Positions 42,956 through 51,852 are shown, counted from the stretch's first letter. The stretch is 64,000 bases of DNA from Ruminococcus flavefaciens AE3010 (GCF_000526795.1 NZ_JAGT01000001.1:1201001-1265000); one strand, 5' to 3'. Notes: generated by a model not told the origin, from the letters alone. Made by a program: numbers and translations.

Positions 42956-43064
42956 AAAGTGACGGTCGGTGAATGTCGTTTGCAAACCTTTCCATAGGAA
43001 GAAAAAATACATATTTTTCTCGCCTGCGTAAGGTCTGGATATGAGGTTCACCGACTGTCACTTT
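42956..43064. repeat. 18-bp inverted repeat between D5 primase and VRR-NUC
   Basis: AAAGTGACGGTCGGTGAA (42956-42973) is the reverse complement of 43047-43064 with one mismatch, with 73 bp between. The 42936-43099 gap has no other gene. It could be an operator pair or origin element. Confidence 0.6.
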
Positions 43065-43099
43065 CCCGATTTTACGTTGCTTTTCGTATGATGAAAGTG

Positions 43100-45322
43100 T
43101 CAGTCGAGGAAGTCAACCCTGAGACAAAGTCCCATGATATACCTTCCGCTATTGGTCTTTTTGTGTTTGAAACCTGCCTGCTCCAATGCGCCATAAAAGT
43201 CGGTAGTGCTACGAACATACTCTCCGTTTGCTGTACAATAATCACGATACTCTTTGTAGAGATCTCCAGATTTTGCCATATAGCTCTTATCGACCTCACA
43301 GCAATCATTGATGAAAGAGCCGAGCCAGTCATTGCCTTCACGGTAGGCTCCGATTGCATCTAACACACACTGCGGGCGGTCTACCTTAAAATCGGCGGCA
43401 ACCACTTTCATGGCACCCTCGATCAGCCACGACAAAACCGCACCGCCTGCATTGTCGATCAGGTACTGTGTATAATTCTTCTTGTCGTCCTGCCCCTGAA
43501 TCTTTGCATGGAACGGGATAACGATCAGTCTGCGCCAAGTGCCGTCATCAGAAGCCGCCACCTTCGGCAGGTGGTTCGTGTACAGCACCAGCGTATGGCT
43601 CGGCTCAAAGGAGAACGGAGCCTTGAACTTCTTCTCGGCGAAAATGGGATCAGTCGAACAGAGCTGCTTTACCACGCTGGTGTTCAGGCGCATCCCTTCC
43701 TGCAGCTCCGCCGCAATGATGAGTCGCTTGCCCTTCAGCTCTGCCATTTCAGGCTTTACGTTGCGCTTACAATTGACGGTCAGCGCATCGGCGGAGATAT
43801 TGCCGGAATAACTGCCCAGCACCTTGTAGATGACGTTCCAGAAGGTAGACTTGCCGTTGCGTCCGTCACCATAAGCAATAATCATCGCTTCCGTGTATAC
43901 CTTGCCGATCAGACAGAGACCGCAGATCATCTGCACATAGTCAATCAGGCTCTGGTCACCGCAGAAGAAAACCTGCAAGGCGTCCTCCCAGATCTGGCGA
44001 CCTTCCTCATTCGGCACGACCGCCGTCACTTTCGTTATCAGGTCGGTCGGATCAGTCGCTCTCCAGCCGTCGAGACCTTTGGCAAGGTCGTAGGTGCCGC
44101 CGGGAGTGTTCAGCAGCATCGGATCACCGTCAAGCTGCTCCGGGTGCTTCAGCACCAGCGGCTTTGCGGCATCAAGGGCATGGTTCAGGCTGCGGATATG
44201 ACGGTATTTCAATACGAAATCATGATACAGCTCGGAAAATCTGAACAGCCCGTATGCAGCGCCCTGTTCCGGAGTCAGGCTATCACGAAACTTCTTGCCG
44301 CCTGCCTTCGCCAACGCTCTCGGAACGCCCAGCTTCTCCAATGCACATAGGTCATCTTCCATTTTGCGTTCTGCCTCAGCAAGCTGAACGTCCGTGTGTT
44401 CGATCATCGCCATGACAGCCGCCTGTTCTGATTCCTCCCAGTAGGTGCCGTTATAGCGCAGATAATTCGTAGCAATCGTAAATGCGATCTCATCACCAAA
44501 GCACTCTACGAATGTGCGGGCTTCACCGACATCTGAGAAATCGTCCGGGATCAGCACATTATCACCGAACTGGTCGGGCGGCACATATCCTTCCTGTGAT
44601 GTGACCATTTTGCCGAACTTGCAGGCGCTTGCCCAGATGCCTTCCAGCTCTTCATCGTCGAGGGGCGGATCGCATTCCGCTGCCTTTTCGAGGAACTTCG
44701 CATGGGCATCATCCGTCACACCGAAACGCTTGACCAGCTTGCCCGCCATACGGGACATGGTGCTGTTGCGCTGTCCCTGCGGAATACTGCGGTTCGACTT
44801 CATGAGCGTGAGCCAGTCCTCAATCGACAGGCTGCCCTCGTGCCAGACCACATCGCCCTTCGAGCCATACAGGAAGCGTGAAGCGTCCAGTGCATTGCCG
44901 TCAAAGAATGGCAGTTCCTTGTAGATGCGGGCTTTGATGTTCTTATGGAATGCGGCATCCTTGCAGGGCGTAGTCGGGAAAAATACATGAAAACGAGGGC
45001 GGGCTGTTACAGAGCCTTTCGCCAGCATATGATGACGGCTGTATGTGATTGCATACTCCACATCGCTGAGCATCTCGGACAGCTTTTCCGGCGTGATCCA
45101 CTCATCGGGATTGTCGCTGTGGTCATTGTCGCAGTCCATCGGCACAACATCTGAAAGCTGAAAATTGGCATCGCTGCGGGCATTATTCACATACAGCGCA
45201 CACACATGGTCGAACGTGACTGCCTTGCGGAGATCCGCTTCCGAGGTAATGACCTTCTGATTCGGGTAAATCGTATTCTTTGCGTTGCCGGTACAATCGG
45301 CAGTGTACAGGGTAAACTTCAT
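43100..45322 (-). CDS. D5-type primase/helicase
   Basis: 740 aa. N-terminal primase-polymerase-like half (about 1-170, MDCDNDHSDNPDEW; ARPRFHVFFPTTP), a D5_N region, and an SF3-type ATPase with Walker A YGDGRNGKSTFWNVIYKVLG (about 480), Walker B KGKRLIIAAELQEG (about 530) and sensor LYTNHLPK. Start at 45322 is set by the overlap with the preceding gene and the start of the domain. It opens and primes the phage replication fork. Confidence 0.93.
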   Translation of the reverse strand: MKFTLYTADCTGNAKNTIYPNQKVITSEADLRKAVTFDHVCALYVNNARSDANFQLSDVVPMDCDNDHSDNPDEWITPEKLSEMLSDVEYAITYSRHHMLAKGSVTARPRFHVFFPTTPCKDAAFHKNIKARIYKELPFFDGNALDASRFLYGSKGDVVWHEGSLSIEDWLTLMKSNRSIPQGQRNSTMSRMAGKLVKRFGVTDDAHAKFLEKAAECDPPLDDEELEGIWASACKFGKMVTSQEGYVPPDQFGDNVLIPDDFSDVGEARTFVECFGDEIAFTIATNYLRYNGTYWEESEQAAVMAMIEHTDVQLAEAERKMEDDLCALEKLGVPRALAKAGGKKFRDSLTPEQGAAYGLFRFSELYHDFVLKYRHIRSLNHALDAAKPLVLKHPEQLDGDPMLLNTPGGTYDLAKGLDGWRATDPTDLITKVTAVVPNEEGRQIWEDALQVFFCGDQSLIDYVQMICGLCLIGKVYTEAMIIAYGDGRNGKSTFWNVIYKVLGSYSGNISADALTVNCKRNVKPEMAELKGKRLIIAAELQEGMRLNTSVVKQLCSTDPIFAEKKFKAPFSFEPSHTLVLYTNHLPKVAASDDGTWRRLIVIPFHAKIQGQDDKKNYTQYLIDNAGGAVLSWLIEGAMKVVAADFKVDRPQCVLDAIGAYREGNDWLGSFINDCCEVDKSYMAKSGDLYKEYRDYCTANGEYVRSTTDFYGALEQAGFKHKKTNSGRYIMGLCLRVDFLD

Positions 45323-45747
45323 ATCTTTTCCTCCAAATCCTCCGTAAAATAACGGATTTTCATGTGCTTGCGTTTTGCACGGTCGATCTCCGCTTTCATG
45401 CCGGGGCTGATATATTCGCCGAACACCCACAGCTCCACGCACTTACTCATCAGCACCCAGTTCATGAAAATGGCTGTATCCCGTTCTTCCGGGATATTGT
45501 CGTCCATAAACTGCGTGAAGTATATATGGGGCGTGATCGGCAGATAGTGCCGGTCAACAGCAAAGCGGCTGTATCTCTTAGCCTTCTCTACGTTTCTCTC
45601 GGTATCACCGGAGTAAGGCGAACAGATATACACGACCGGACGGAAGGCAGCAGCTTTTGCCGCAGCCTTCTCCTCCTTCTCGATATGCGTGAAAGCCTCA
45701 TACTCGGTCGGGCTGGCATAGCCTTCGTTGTTATAGAAATCAGCCAT
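45319..45747 (-). CDS. DUF4406-like (nucleoside deoxyribosyltransferase fold) protein
   Basis: 142 aa. VYICSPYSGDTERNVEKAKR and the MSKCVELWVFGEYISPGM pattern are those of the DUF4406/deoxyribosyltransferase-like family common in phage early operons. It could act in nucleotide metabolism; not shown. 4-bp overlap with the primase gene. Confidence 0.87.
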   Translation of the reverse strand: MADFYNNEGYASPTEYEAFTHIEKEEKAAAKAAAFRPVVYICSPYSGDTERNVEKAKRYSRFAVDRHYLPITPHIYFTQFMDDNIPEERDTAIFMNWVLMSKCVELWVFGEYISPGMKAEIDRAKRKHMKIRYFTEDLEEKI

Positions 45748-45892
45748 GCTTGACCTCGTTTCTGCCGCAGGGCTTCCTGTCGCAGCCCTTGTTGCACAGC
45801 TTTCCGCAGCGGGGGCATTTCACATAGACGTTCTCCGGCTTGACCAGCTTACCGCTGACCAGTGCATAAAACCATTCAATACTGTATTTCAT
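45740..45892 (-). CDS. Small cysteine-rich protein
   Basis: 50 aa. Begins MKYSIEWFYALVSGKLVKPE, and the cysteine set CPRCGKLCNKGCDRKPC should bind zinc. It overlaps the next gene by 8 bp. Too short for many gene callers; position and overlap support it. Confidence 0.7.
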   Translation of the reverse strand: MKYSIEWFYALVSGKLVKPENVYVKCPRCGKLCNKGCDRKPCGRNEVKHG

Positions 45893-45893
45893 C

Positions 45894-46112
45894 TTATCCC
45901 TCTTTTCTTTTCAGCTTCACGTGCAGTCTCTTCCAAGCGCACTCGTTGCAGAGGACTGCCGTTCCGTACATATCACCAAGACCGTCGGCGAACACACACG
46001 ACAGGTCAACGGCGACCTCTTTACCGCAGTCGGGGCAGGCACAGAACACGTTCTCGCTGTTCAGCTCCACCTTGACCTCGATTTCATCGGTCTTTTCCTT
46101 CACATAAAACAT
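45894..46112 (-). CDS. Zinc-ribbon phage protein
   Basis: 72 aa. Two CxxC pairs (CPDCGKE, CNECAWKRLH) form a zinc ribbon after a beta-strand N-terminus (MFYVKEKTDEIEVKVELN). ATG 46112 is seven bases from GGGAG. The upstream gap (46113-46209) contains oriented motif copy 2. Function unknown. Confidence 0.78.
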   Translation of the reverse strand: MFYVKEKTDEIEVKVELNSENVFCACPDCGKEVAVDLSCVFADGLGDMYGTAVLCNECAWKRLHVKLKRKEG

Positions 46113-46174
46113 AGCCATTCTCCCTTCATTCTTTGCTGCCCCCAGAAGTGGGGAGAGCATCTCTGCTCTACAAC

Positions 46175-46206
46175 CCACTACAGAATCAGGGGCGTTTTGG
46201 ACGAAA
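46175..46206 (-). promoter_or_regulatory. Oriented intergenic motif, copy 2
   Basis: CCACTACAGAATC, then GGGGCGTTTTGGACGAAAC (plus form). Sits between the polymerase stop and the zinc-ribbon gene. Confidence 0.55.
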
Positions 46207-46209
46207 CAA

Positions 46210-48186
46210 TCAGTCTTTTTTATAAAACTCGCACTCGTATCCGTCAGCCCGCAGGAGCAGACCTTCCGCCCATGCAGGCGTTCGTTCCATCTGTCGGCAG
46301 ACCTCATCAAGTGACATCCTGCGGTCTGCCTCGATGATCATTTCGTCGTGTATGTGACCGACGATAAAACAGTGCGACAGCGTCTGCATAGAGAACATGA
46401 GCAGGTCACGAGCGACTGCCTGAACAATATTCTCGACGAACTTCGGACCGTAGCTCTCGATACGCTCCCATTTCTTCGATGCACCCACGCCCATATAAGT
46501 GACGGACTCGCCACCGAACTGATTCTCACCGATCTGCGGGTGCGCGTAGCAGAGCTTACGACCGGAAGGCAGCGTGATAAAAAGCATCTTACTCTGGTAG
46601 CTGAACTGCAATCCGTGTGTTTCTGTGGTGGTTTTCTGCTTTATCGCTTTCTTGACCGTATCATCGACAGCCCACCAGAGCTTGACGATATTTGGTGAGG
46701 CATCCCGCCAGTCGGTCACGATCTGCTTCAGCTCGGCATCGGAAAGGTTCAGGGCATCGCCGCCCATTGCTTTCATTGCGCCGACGCTTCCGCCGTAACC
46801 GCAGGCAAGCTCTGCGACCTTGCCCTTCTGACGCAGTTCGCCGTTGATGCCATGCTTCACGACCGGAACACCGAACATCTTTGATGCCGACGCGCAGTAA
46901 ATATCTGCGCCGTTCGCAAATGCATCCATGCGCCACTGCTCTCCGGCGATCCACGCTATAACTCGCGCCTCGATCGCTGAGAAGTCCGCAACAATAAACT
47001 TATATCCCGGTCTGGGTACAAAAGCGGTGCGGATGAGCTGCGACAGCGTATCTGGCACATCCTCATAGAACATCTCGACTTCATCGTAATAACCGTACTT
47101 GACTGTATTTCTCGCTTCGGTCAGGTCAGGAATATGATTCTGTGGCAGGTTCTGTAACTGAATAATGCGCCCTGCCCAGCGTCCAGTGCGGGAAGCGCCG
47201 TAAAAGCTGAACATTCCTCTTGCGCGGTTATCGGAACAGGCAGCTGTCTGCATCGCCTGATACTTTTTGACGCTGGACTTTGAAAGCATAAGCCGCAGCT
47301 CCAGCACCGACTTCACCGGATCTTTCGCTGTCTTGAGCAGTTCCTTCACGGCAGCTTTGTCAAGACAGTCCGACTTATATCCCTGTTCACCGAGCCATTC
47401 CAGAAGCTGATACACGGAATTTGGGTTCTCGATACCAGTAAGCCTGCGCATTTCCGCCGACAGCGTTGCCTTCGCCTGAGCATCAAGCGTAAGCGCTGCA
47501 TCGACCAGTTCCATGTCAACACAGATGCCGCGATCGTTGATCTCCTGATCGAGATAAAACTGTTCCCAGATAAAATCCGGTACCGGGAAACGTGAAAGGC
47601 GCTGGTCAATGGCAAGCTCCGCCTCCACATCCTGTTTGTTGTACGCCTTGAAGGTTTCCCACTTACCCGGTGCATCGGCAGGGGTGTGGAACTTCGGAAT
47701 ACCGTTCACCGTTTCGTAGGGTACACAAAAATACTTGATGAGCGCCTTGCCCTCCGGCATTTTCTGCTGTTCCAGTTTCAGCGCAGCACCTGCAGAAGCC
47801 AGTGTCGATGGCAGACCGAGCGTCCTGCAATGGATCATGGTACACTGCCAGCCGACAGGACTCAGATAATCACCGACGGTATCGGCATCAATGCTGTAGC
47901 TGCGGAAGATCTGCGGATATTCTTCCCGCAGATATCTGGAGAGACATACACGCTCAAATTGCACGTTGAATGCCCGCTTGATGACCGATTCATCGGTGAG
48001 AGCAGTCAAGATATCTTCGGGTACACGATCGCCGTTCGCCAGATCATAAAGCTGCACTGCGCCGTCATCAACTGAGACGCTCATCAGCGTGATAGCAAAA
48101 TACGGAGAGTCGGCGTAAGCGTACACACCACACTTGGTGATGTCACGGTCACTCCGAGTCTCCAGATCAATTTCTATGATTTTCAT
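46210..48186 (-). CDS. Phage DNA polymerase, family A
   Basis: 658 aa replicative polymerase. 3'-5' exonuclease-like N-terminus (IEIDLETRSDRDITKCG; YNKQDVEAELAID). Polymerase motif A FIVADFSAIEARVIAWI (about 385), motif B ELRQKGKVAELACGYGGS (O helix, about 430) and motif C VGHIHDEMIIEAD (about 610). No 5'-nuclease domain, as usual for phage enzymes. Confidence 0.95.
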   Translation of the reverse strand: MKIIEIDLETRSDRDITKCGVYAYADSPYFAITLMSVSVDDGAVQLYDLANGDRVPEDILTALTDESVIKRAFNVQFERVCLSRYLREEYPQIFRSYSIDADTVGDYLSPVGWQCTMIHCRTLGLPSTLASAGAALKLEQQKMPEGKALIKYFCVPYETVNGIPKFHTPADAPGKWETFKAYNKQDVEAELAIDQRLSRFPVPDFIWEQFYLDQEINDRGICVDMELVDAALTLDAQAKATLSAEMRRLTGIENPNSVYQLLEWLGEQGYKSDCLDKAAVKELLKTAKDPVKSVLELRLMLSKSSVKKYQAMQTAACSDNRARGMFSFYGASRTGRWAGRIIQLQNLPQNHIPDLTEARNTVKYGYYDEVEMFYEDVPDTLSQLIRTAFVPRPGYKFIVADFSAIEARVIAWIAGEQWRMDAFANGADIYCASASKMFGVPVVKHGINGELRQKGKVAELACGYGGSVGAMKAMGGDALNLSDAELKQIVTDWRDASPNIVKLWWAVDDTVKKAIKQKTTTETHGLQFSYQSKMLFITLPSGRKLCYAHPQIGENQFGGESVTYMGVGASKKWERIESYGPKFVENIVQAVARDLLMFSMQTLSHCFIVGHIHDEMIIEADRRMSLDEVCRQMERTPAWAEGLLLRADGYECEFYKKD

Positions 48187-48249
48187 GGTAACACTTCCTT
48201 AAACCCACCCGGACGGTATCCCGCCAGTCGCCCTCCCGACATTGCGTTG

Positions 48250-48363
48250 TTATTTCTTACGGTTCTTGAAGGTGTCGATCAGAATAGTGATCGAGATGGT
48301 TGTCCAGCAGAGCATCATAATGCAGCCGGACACACCCATAATCATCGTGAATACTGTATTCAT
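48250..48363 (-). CDS. Very small membrane protein
   Basis: 37 aa with one hydrophobic span (VFTMIMGVSGCIMMLCWTTI) and a basic end (KNRKK). It lies between the polymerase and SSB-like genes in the same direction. The ribosome site is weak, so it is a modest call. Confidence 0.5.
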   Translation of the reverse strand: MNTVFTMIMGVSGCIMMLCWTTISITILIDTFKNRKK

Positions 48364-48372
48364 ACCGTCACC

Positions 48373-48942
48373 TCACGAAAGGAAATCGTCGTCGTCATCG
48401 TCCATGTCTGCGAAATCGTCCTCAGCACGGGACTTTCCGCCGAGAGGCTCACCGTCGCGGAGCTTCTGGAGGTTGTTTAGACCGCAGGCGATGCCCTTGT
48501 TTCCGTTGGTGTTGAACGCGTAGAAGTTGATTGACGCTCTGCCGTAGATACCGGAGTACAGTTCGCTGGTATCGAGAATCGGCTGGCAGGAAGCATCCAC
48601 GACACCGGGCTTCGTAGCGCTGTTGGCGTTGATGAAGTAGCAGCCTGCGTATGCCTCATCATCGGGGCGTTCCTCGTCTCCGTCACGCAGCGGAGTCTTG
48701 ATTGCCTTCAGCGGCGGCACAGACTTTCCGTTGCCCTTGAGCTTGCCCTGCCCCTCGTCGTAGGCAGCCTTGATCGCAGCCTTGATCTTCTCGACGGTCA
48801 TGGTATCGGACTTCGGGATGATGAGGCTCACGCTGTACTTCGGAGTGCCGCCGTTGATCGCCTTCGGTTCATTCACGATGAGGTAGCTGAAGCGGGTGTT
48901 CTTGCCAGTAACGACCTTTGTGGGATTGATAATCTTTGCCAT
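48373..48942 (-). CDS. DUF2815 ssDNA-binding-like protein
   Basis: 189 aa. OB-fold-like beta protein (TRFSYLIVNEPKAINGGTPK; GRASINFYAFNTNGNKGIA) with a very acidic C-terminal tail (FADMDDDDDDFLS) as in SSB proteins. DUF2815 is usually encoded between DUF2800 nuclease and DNA polymerase, as here. ATG 48942 at MAKIINPTK. Confidence 0.92.
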   Translation of the reverse strand: MAKIINPTKVVTGKNTRFSYLIVNEPKAINGGTPKYSVSLIIPKSDTMTVEKIKAAIKAAYDEGQGKLKGNGKSVPPLKAIKTPLRDGDEERPDDEAYAGCYFINANSATKPGVVDASCQPILDTSELYSGIYGRASINFYAFNTNGNKGIACGLNNLQKLRDGEPLGGKSRAEDDFADMDDDDDDFLS

Positions 48943-48943
48943 G

Positions 48944-50062
48944 TTAATCTTCCTCCTGAAAATCATTGATTGTCCATGCCGGGCGTTTGTCCGACTCTGG
49001 TACGAGTGTGGGTTTGCCCTGCGGCTTTTCAATCAGGGAGCCGAGCAGGGTGTTGAACTTCTTGGTGCCGAGCAGCTTGGTCATGGCAGTCACGCCCATG
49101 AGCTTTTTCTCAAAGGGATCGTAGCCCGCATCGGTGACAGCCGCTGCAACTGCATCGGGATTTGTGTATCTGCGGTTGCTGCGTCCTTCCACGACCTTGA
49201 AGCCGGGATACTGCTTGCCGCTGATTGCCTGTTCGAGCGCATAGGCTTTGACATCGTTCACCCAGCCGATGAAGGTGTCGGCGCGATCGAGAATCATGCT
49301 GATCTCATCGTCGGCAAGTGTGTCCGGGACAGCGAAGTCGTACTGCGCCATCTGGAGATTATATTCCGCCCGCTTGCGGCAGGTCGCCTTGATCTTGCAG
49401 AACTGACAGTGCTTTCCCGCGCTATAGTCACCCTCGCCCTTTGCCGCAAGTGCCGCAGCAGGGATAAGAACTTCCTCCGCCCAGCCGAGCAGTTTCTCCT
49501 TCGTGACCTCCGCAATGCTGACATTATCCCGGCGGGGCTGGAAGATGATCATGCGGACGGTCTGGATGTCATACAGGCTCTCAAAGAGATTCAAAGCGCC
49601 GAGCGCATACATCCGCATCTGGCTGTTGCCATTGGCATCGACAAGTACGCCGAGACCGTATTTGAAGTCGATGACGGTCATCGTGCCATCGGCGACAATG
49701 ATACAGTCTGCGGTGCCGAAGCTCTCAGCAACCCAGCGTGTGAAGTCGAGGCGCTGCTCGACCAATACCTGCGGATCGGGACAGGACTGCTTAGCTTCCT
49801 GCACCTGCTCCATGACGAATTCGCAGTAAGCGTCAGTGCATTCTGCCATTTCTTCGTCGAAGTACTCCAGATCGTCAGTGGGATCGCGCACCTTGAAGCC
49901 GAGTGCCTTCTTGACTTTGTACTCGCAGAGGGCGTGTGCATCTGTGCCTTGCTGCGCGTAAGTGCTGCCGGTGTCGCCGCCCGCGTTCTCCTTTGCGGAG
50001 GGCGGGCAGTTGATCCAGCGCTCGCTGCTTGACGGTGACAGAATCGCGTGTGTTCCGGGCAT
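48944..50062 (-). CDS. DUF2800 nuclease (PD-(D/E)XK, RecB/Cas4-like)
   Basis: 372 aa. GTADCIIVADGTMTVIDFKY contains the D and the D-x-K of the active site, and CQFCKIKATCRKRAEYNL gives the iron-sulfur cysteines near 245. It works with the DUF2815 protein in recombination or end processing. ATG 50062 follows GGAGGG; overlaps the upstream gene by one base. Confidence 0.92.
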   Translation of the reverse strand: MPGTHAILSPSSSERWINCPPSAKENAGGDTGSTYAQQGTDAHALCEYKVKKALGFKVRDPTDDLEYFDEEMAECTDAYCEFVMEQVQEAKQSCPDPQVLVEQRLDFTRWVAESFGTADCIIVADGTMTVIDFKYGLGVLVDANGNSQMRMYALGALNLFESLYDIQTVRMIIFQPRRDNVSIAEVTKEKLLGWAEEVLIPAAALAAKGEGDYSAGKHCQFCKIKATCRKRAEYNLQMAQYDFAVPDTLADDEISMILDRADTFIGWVNDVKAYALEQAISGKQYPGFKVVEGRSNRRYTNPDAVAAAVTDAGYDPFEKKLMGVTAMTKLLGTKKFNTLLGSLIEKPQGKPTLVPESDKRPAWTINDFQEED

Positions 50063-50406
50063 CACAATCCCTCCGCTTCTGCCAGCACAGCGGCGTAGTC
50101 GCTTTCGGCAATATCCGAGAGCTTGGATGCACCGTACTTGGCGATCAGTTCTTTGACCTCCGCCGTCTTGCCGCTGCGGGAAATCTCCGAAAGTCGGCTG
50201 CGGAGCTGCACAAAGGTGACAGTCGCTTCTTCATTCTTCGGTGTCGGCTGTTCCTTCGGTGCTTCCGCTGCCTGCGGCTCGTCCTTATCGGGATCGTAGA
50301 TTTCCTCGAACGTGTCAAGATAGGCGTTAGTTGTCTGCGACGAGAATTTCTGTAATGCAGCAGTAAGTGCATTCAGGGCGTTTACCAGTTCCATCATCGG
50401 ATCCAT
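50062..50406 (-). CDS. Hypothetical early phage protein
   Basis: 114 aa. Helical N-terminus (MELVNALNALTAALQKF), acidic low-complexity linker (about 40-65) and a compact C-terminal domain (QLRSRLSEISRSGKTAEVKE, KYGASKLSDIAESDYAAVLA), the latter resembling rRNA-biogenesis-like or SAP-like small domains in phages. Start at 50406 is set by AGGAGG. Confidence 0.82.
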   Translation of the reverse strand: MDPMMELVNALNALTAALQKFSSQTTNAYLDTFEEIYDPDKDEPQAAEAPKEQPTPKNEEATVTFVQLRSRLSEISRSGKTAEVKELIAKYGASKLSDIAESDYAAVLAEAEGL

Positions 50407-50503
50407 TATGCTTGTCCTCCTTTGCCAGATTTTTTGCAAGTCTCTTTGACACCACAGAGATTGCCATCAGGGTGTCGATCAGTTCTTGGGTTTTCCTGTT
50501 CAT
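50327..50503 (-). CDS. Small basic phage protein
   Basis: 58 aa. Begins MNRKTQELIDTLMAISVVSK, basic helix then polar tail. GGGAGGTGA precedes the ATG. It overlaps the next gene by 80 bp in another frame, which is long, so only the N-terminal part may be under selection. First gene after motif copy 3. Confidence 0.65.
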   Translation of the reverse strand: MNRKTQELIDTLMAISVVSKRLAKNLAKEDKHNGSDDGTGKRPECTYCCITEILVADN

Positions 50504-50527
50504 GTGTCGTTCACCTCCCTTCACAAC

Positions 50528-50559
50528 CCACTACAGGATCAAGGGCGTTTTGGACGAAA
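50528..50559 (-). promoter_or_regulatory. Oriented intergenic motif, copy 3
   Basis: CCACTACAGGATC, then AGGGCGTTTTGGACGAAAC (plus form), between the sigma-like gene and the 58-aa gene. Confidence 0.55.
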
Positions 50560-50564
50560 CTTTT

Positions 50565-51059
50565 TCAGAAAAATTTTCCGAACTCGGATTCAAGCTGTTT
50601 CCGTGTCTTTTCAAGCTGTGAACGATAGGTGCTTCGCTTCAGATTGAGCTGTTCCAGACACTTCCGCTCGGACATATCTTCATCAAGGCACATCTGACCG
50701 ACAGTGATGGCTTCGGGCATCAGTTCTTTCAGCCGTTCGAGAAGCTGACGCATCAGAATCTGGTCAGTTGCGATTTCTTCGGTATCAAATGTATCTGCGA
50801 AGGTGTCGCCGTGCATTTCCGTCTCATAATCGAGGGAAAGGTTGTCCCCGGCAGCACGATACTCGCAGACGTCACAGTCTCCGTCACATTTCCAAAGGTA
50901 CTGCTTCGTGCAGCAGCACTGCCCATGATACTGGCGACGGCTGCGGATACGGTTTGTTTCCGGTGTGATATTGGTATAGACTTCCTCGGAAACGGGAATC
51001 AGGGTAACTTTGTGCGGATCATTGGCATCACGCATTGGCAGGTAAAACTGTTTTGACAT
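50565..51059 (-). CDS. Sigma-region-4-like regulator with cysteine cluster
   Basis: 164 aa. First gene of the early operon. The C-terminal helix-turn-helix (about 120-160, EAITVGQMCLDEDMSERKCL) resembles sigma region 4. A cysteine-rich segment (CCCTKQ, CDGDCDVCEY, about 48-66) could hold zinc or an Fe-S cluster. ATG 51059 follows AATGGAGGA and six T, which together form a terminator-like hairpin. It is likely an activator of phage transcription. Confidence 0.82.
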   Translation of the reverse strand: MSKQFYLPMRDANDPHKVTLIPVSEEVYTNITPETNRIRSRRQYHGQCCCTKQYLWKCDGDCDVCEYRAAGDNLSLDYETEMHGDTFADTFDTEEIATDQILMRQLLERLKELMPEAITVGQMCLDEDMSERKCLEQLNLKRSTYRSQLEKTRKQLESEFGKFF

Positions 51060-51065
51060 AAAAAA

Positions 51066-51092
51066 TCCTCCATTTGACTTGCGAATGGAGGA
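51066..51092 (-). promoter_or_regulatory. Hairpin occluding the ribosome site of the sigma-like gene
   Basis: Minus strand TCCTCCATT (51092-51084), 9-nt loop, AATGGAGGA (51074-51066), then TTTTTT (51065-51060) and ATG. The 3' arm is the Shine-Dalgarno sequence and the whole has intrinsic-terminator form. An upstream AATGGAGT (51151-51144) could pair with the 5' arm instead and free the site. Confidence 0.7.
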
Positions 51093-51663
51093 ATCTCTAC
51101 CGGCAAATGGGCATGACAAATCAGACCGCATTCCAGATGGATTACTCCATTCAGGATTGCAGCCGTCAGCTCAATTGACAGCCGGTGTATTCATTTGTGC
51201 CACCGCAGACCGTTGAGCCACCGTTGATCACTCGGCGCAGTATGCAGCAGCAGACAGTTTAACGTCTTGTCCGGGACGGGTGTCTTTTATTACCACTGGA
51301 GATAACCAGCGGCATTGGACGATGTGCTTCTATAAAGGGGCAGAAAAGCGGGTTCATACAACGGGAAACCGTTGATTATTGGAAATCGTTCACGGAAAAT
51401 TTACATCTGCCTTCCTGAAATACAGTCCAAGAAAGGTGTCAGATTATTAACCTCCGGACGATATTTTTTATAAAGCCCTCCATAAATAGCTCCGATAAGC
51501 CCGAAAGTTGCACGTTTGTGTGCAACTTTTTTGATATTACAAAATAAAATCGCTGTTTCGACTGATGCGAACAGATGTTTCTGAACACTTTTTATCGAAA
51601 ATGCTGGTGGCAAAAAACTGCCTCCACATACAATAGGACACTTTCTGCGCTTTTAGCAAATGG
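51093..51663. other. 570-bp gene-poor region with a terminator
   Basis: No convincing gene. A strong hairpin AAAGTTGCAC (51504-51513) / GTGCAACTTT (51520-51529) with six T on the plus strand (51527-51532) is a good plus-strand terminator. A 70-aa minus frame (51401-51613) has no ribosome site or recognisable domain. The region likely holds the early promoter and leader of the minus operon, and possibly a plus-strand small RNA. Confidence 0.5.
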
Positions 51664-51852
51664 TCAGTCCAAATCGTTCATCTTGCTGATGAGATCGTCG
51701 ATCATTTCTTCCTGACTCCAGCGGCTTATACTGCGGAGATCACCGTAGTGGTCAATCACGGAAGTGGCGATTTCCGGGGAGTGATAGGTGCTTACGGCAG
51801 TGAGCAGGTCAGCCGCCATTCTTTCTTTGAATGATTTTCCTTTATTTTCCAT
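51664..51852 (-). CDS. Small hypothetical phage protein
   Basis: 62 aa, helical and acidic (MENKGKSFKERMAADLLTAV; SQEEMIDDLISKMNDLD). Ribosome site AAAGGAG before ATG 51852. It stands alone at the early end of the phage genome. Function unknown. Confidence 0.72.
   Translation of the reverse strand: MENKGKSFKERMAADLLTAVSTYHSPEIATSVIDHYGDLRSISRWSQEEMIDDLISKMNDLD

Noticed and set aside
51401..51613. 70-aa minus-strand frame
   Set aside because: No ribosome site, contains a terminator hairpin, no known domain; left as unassigned sequence.
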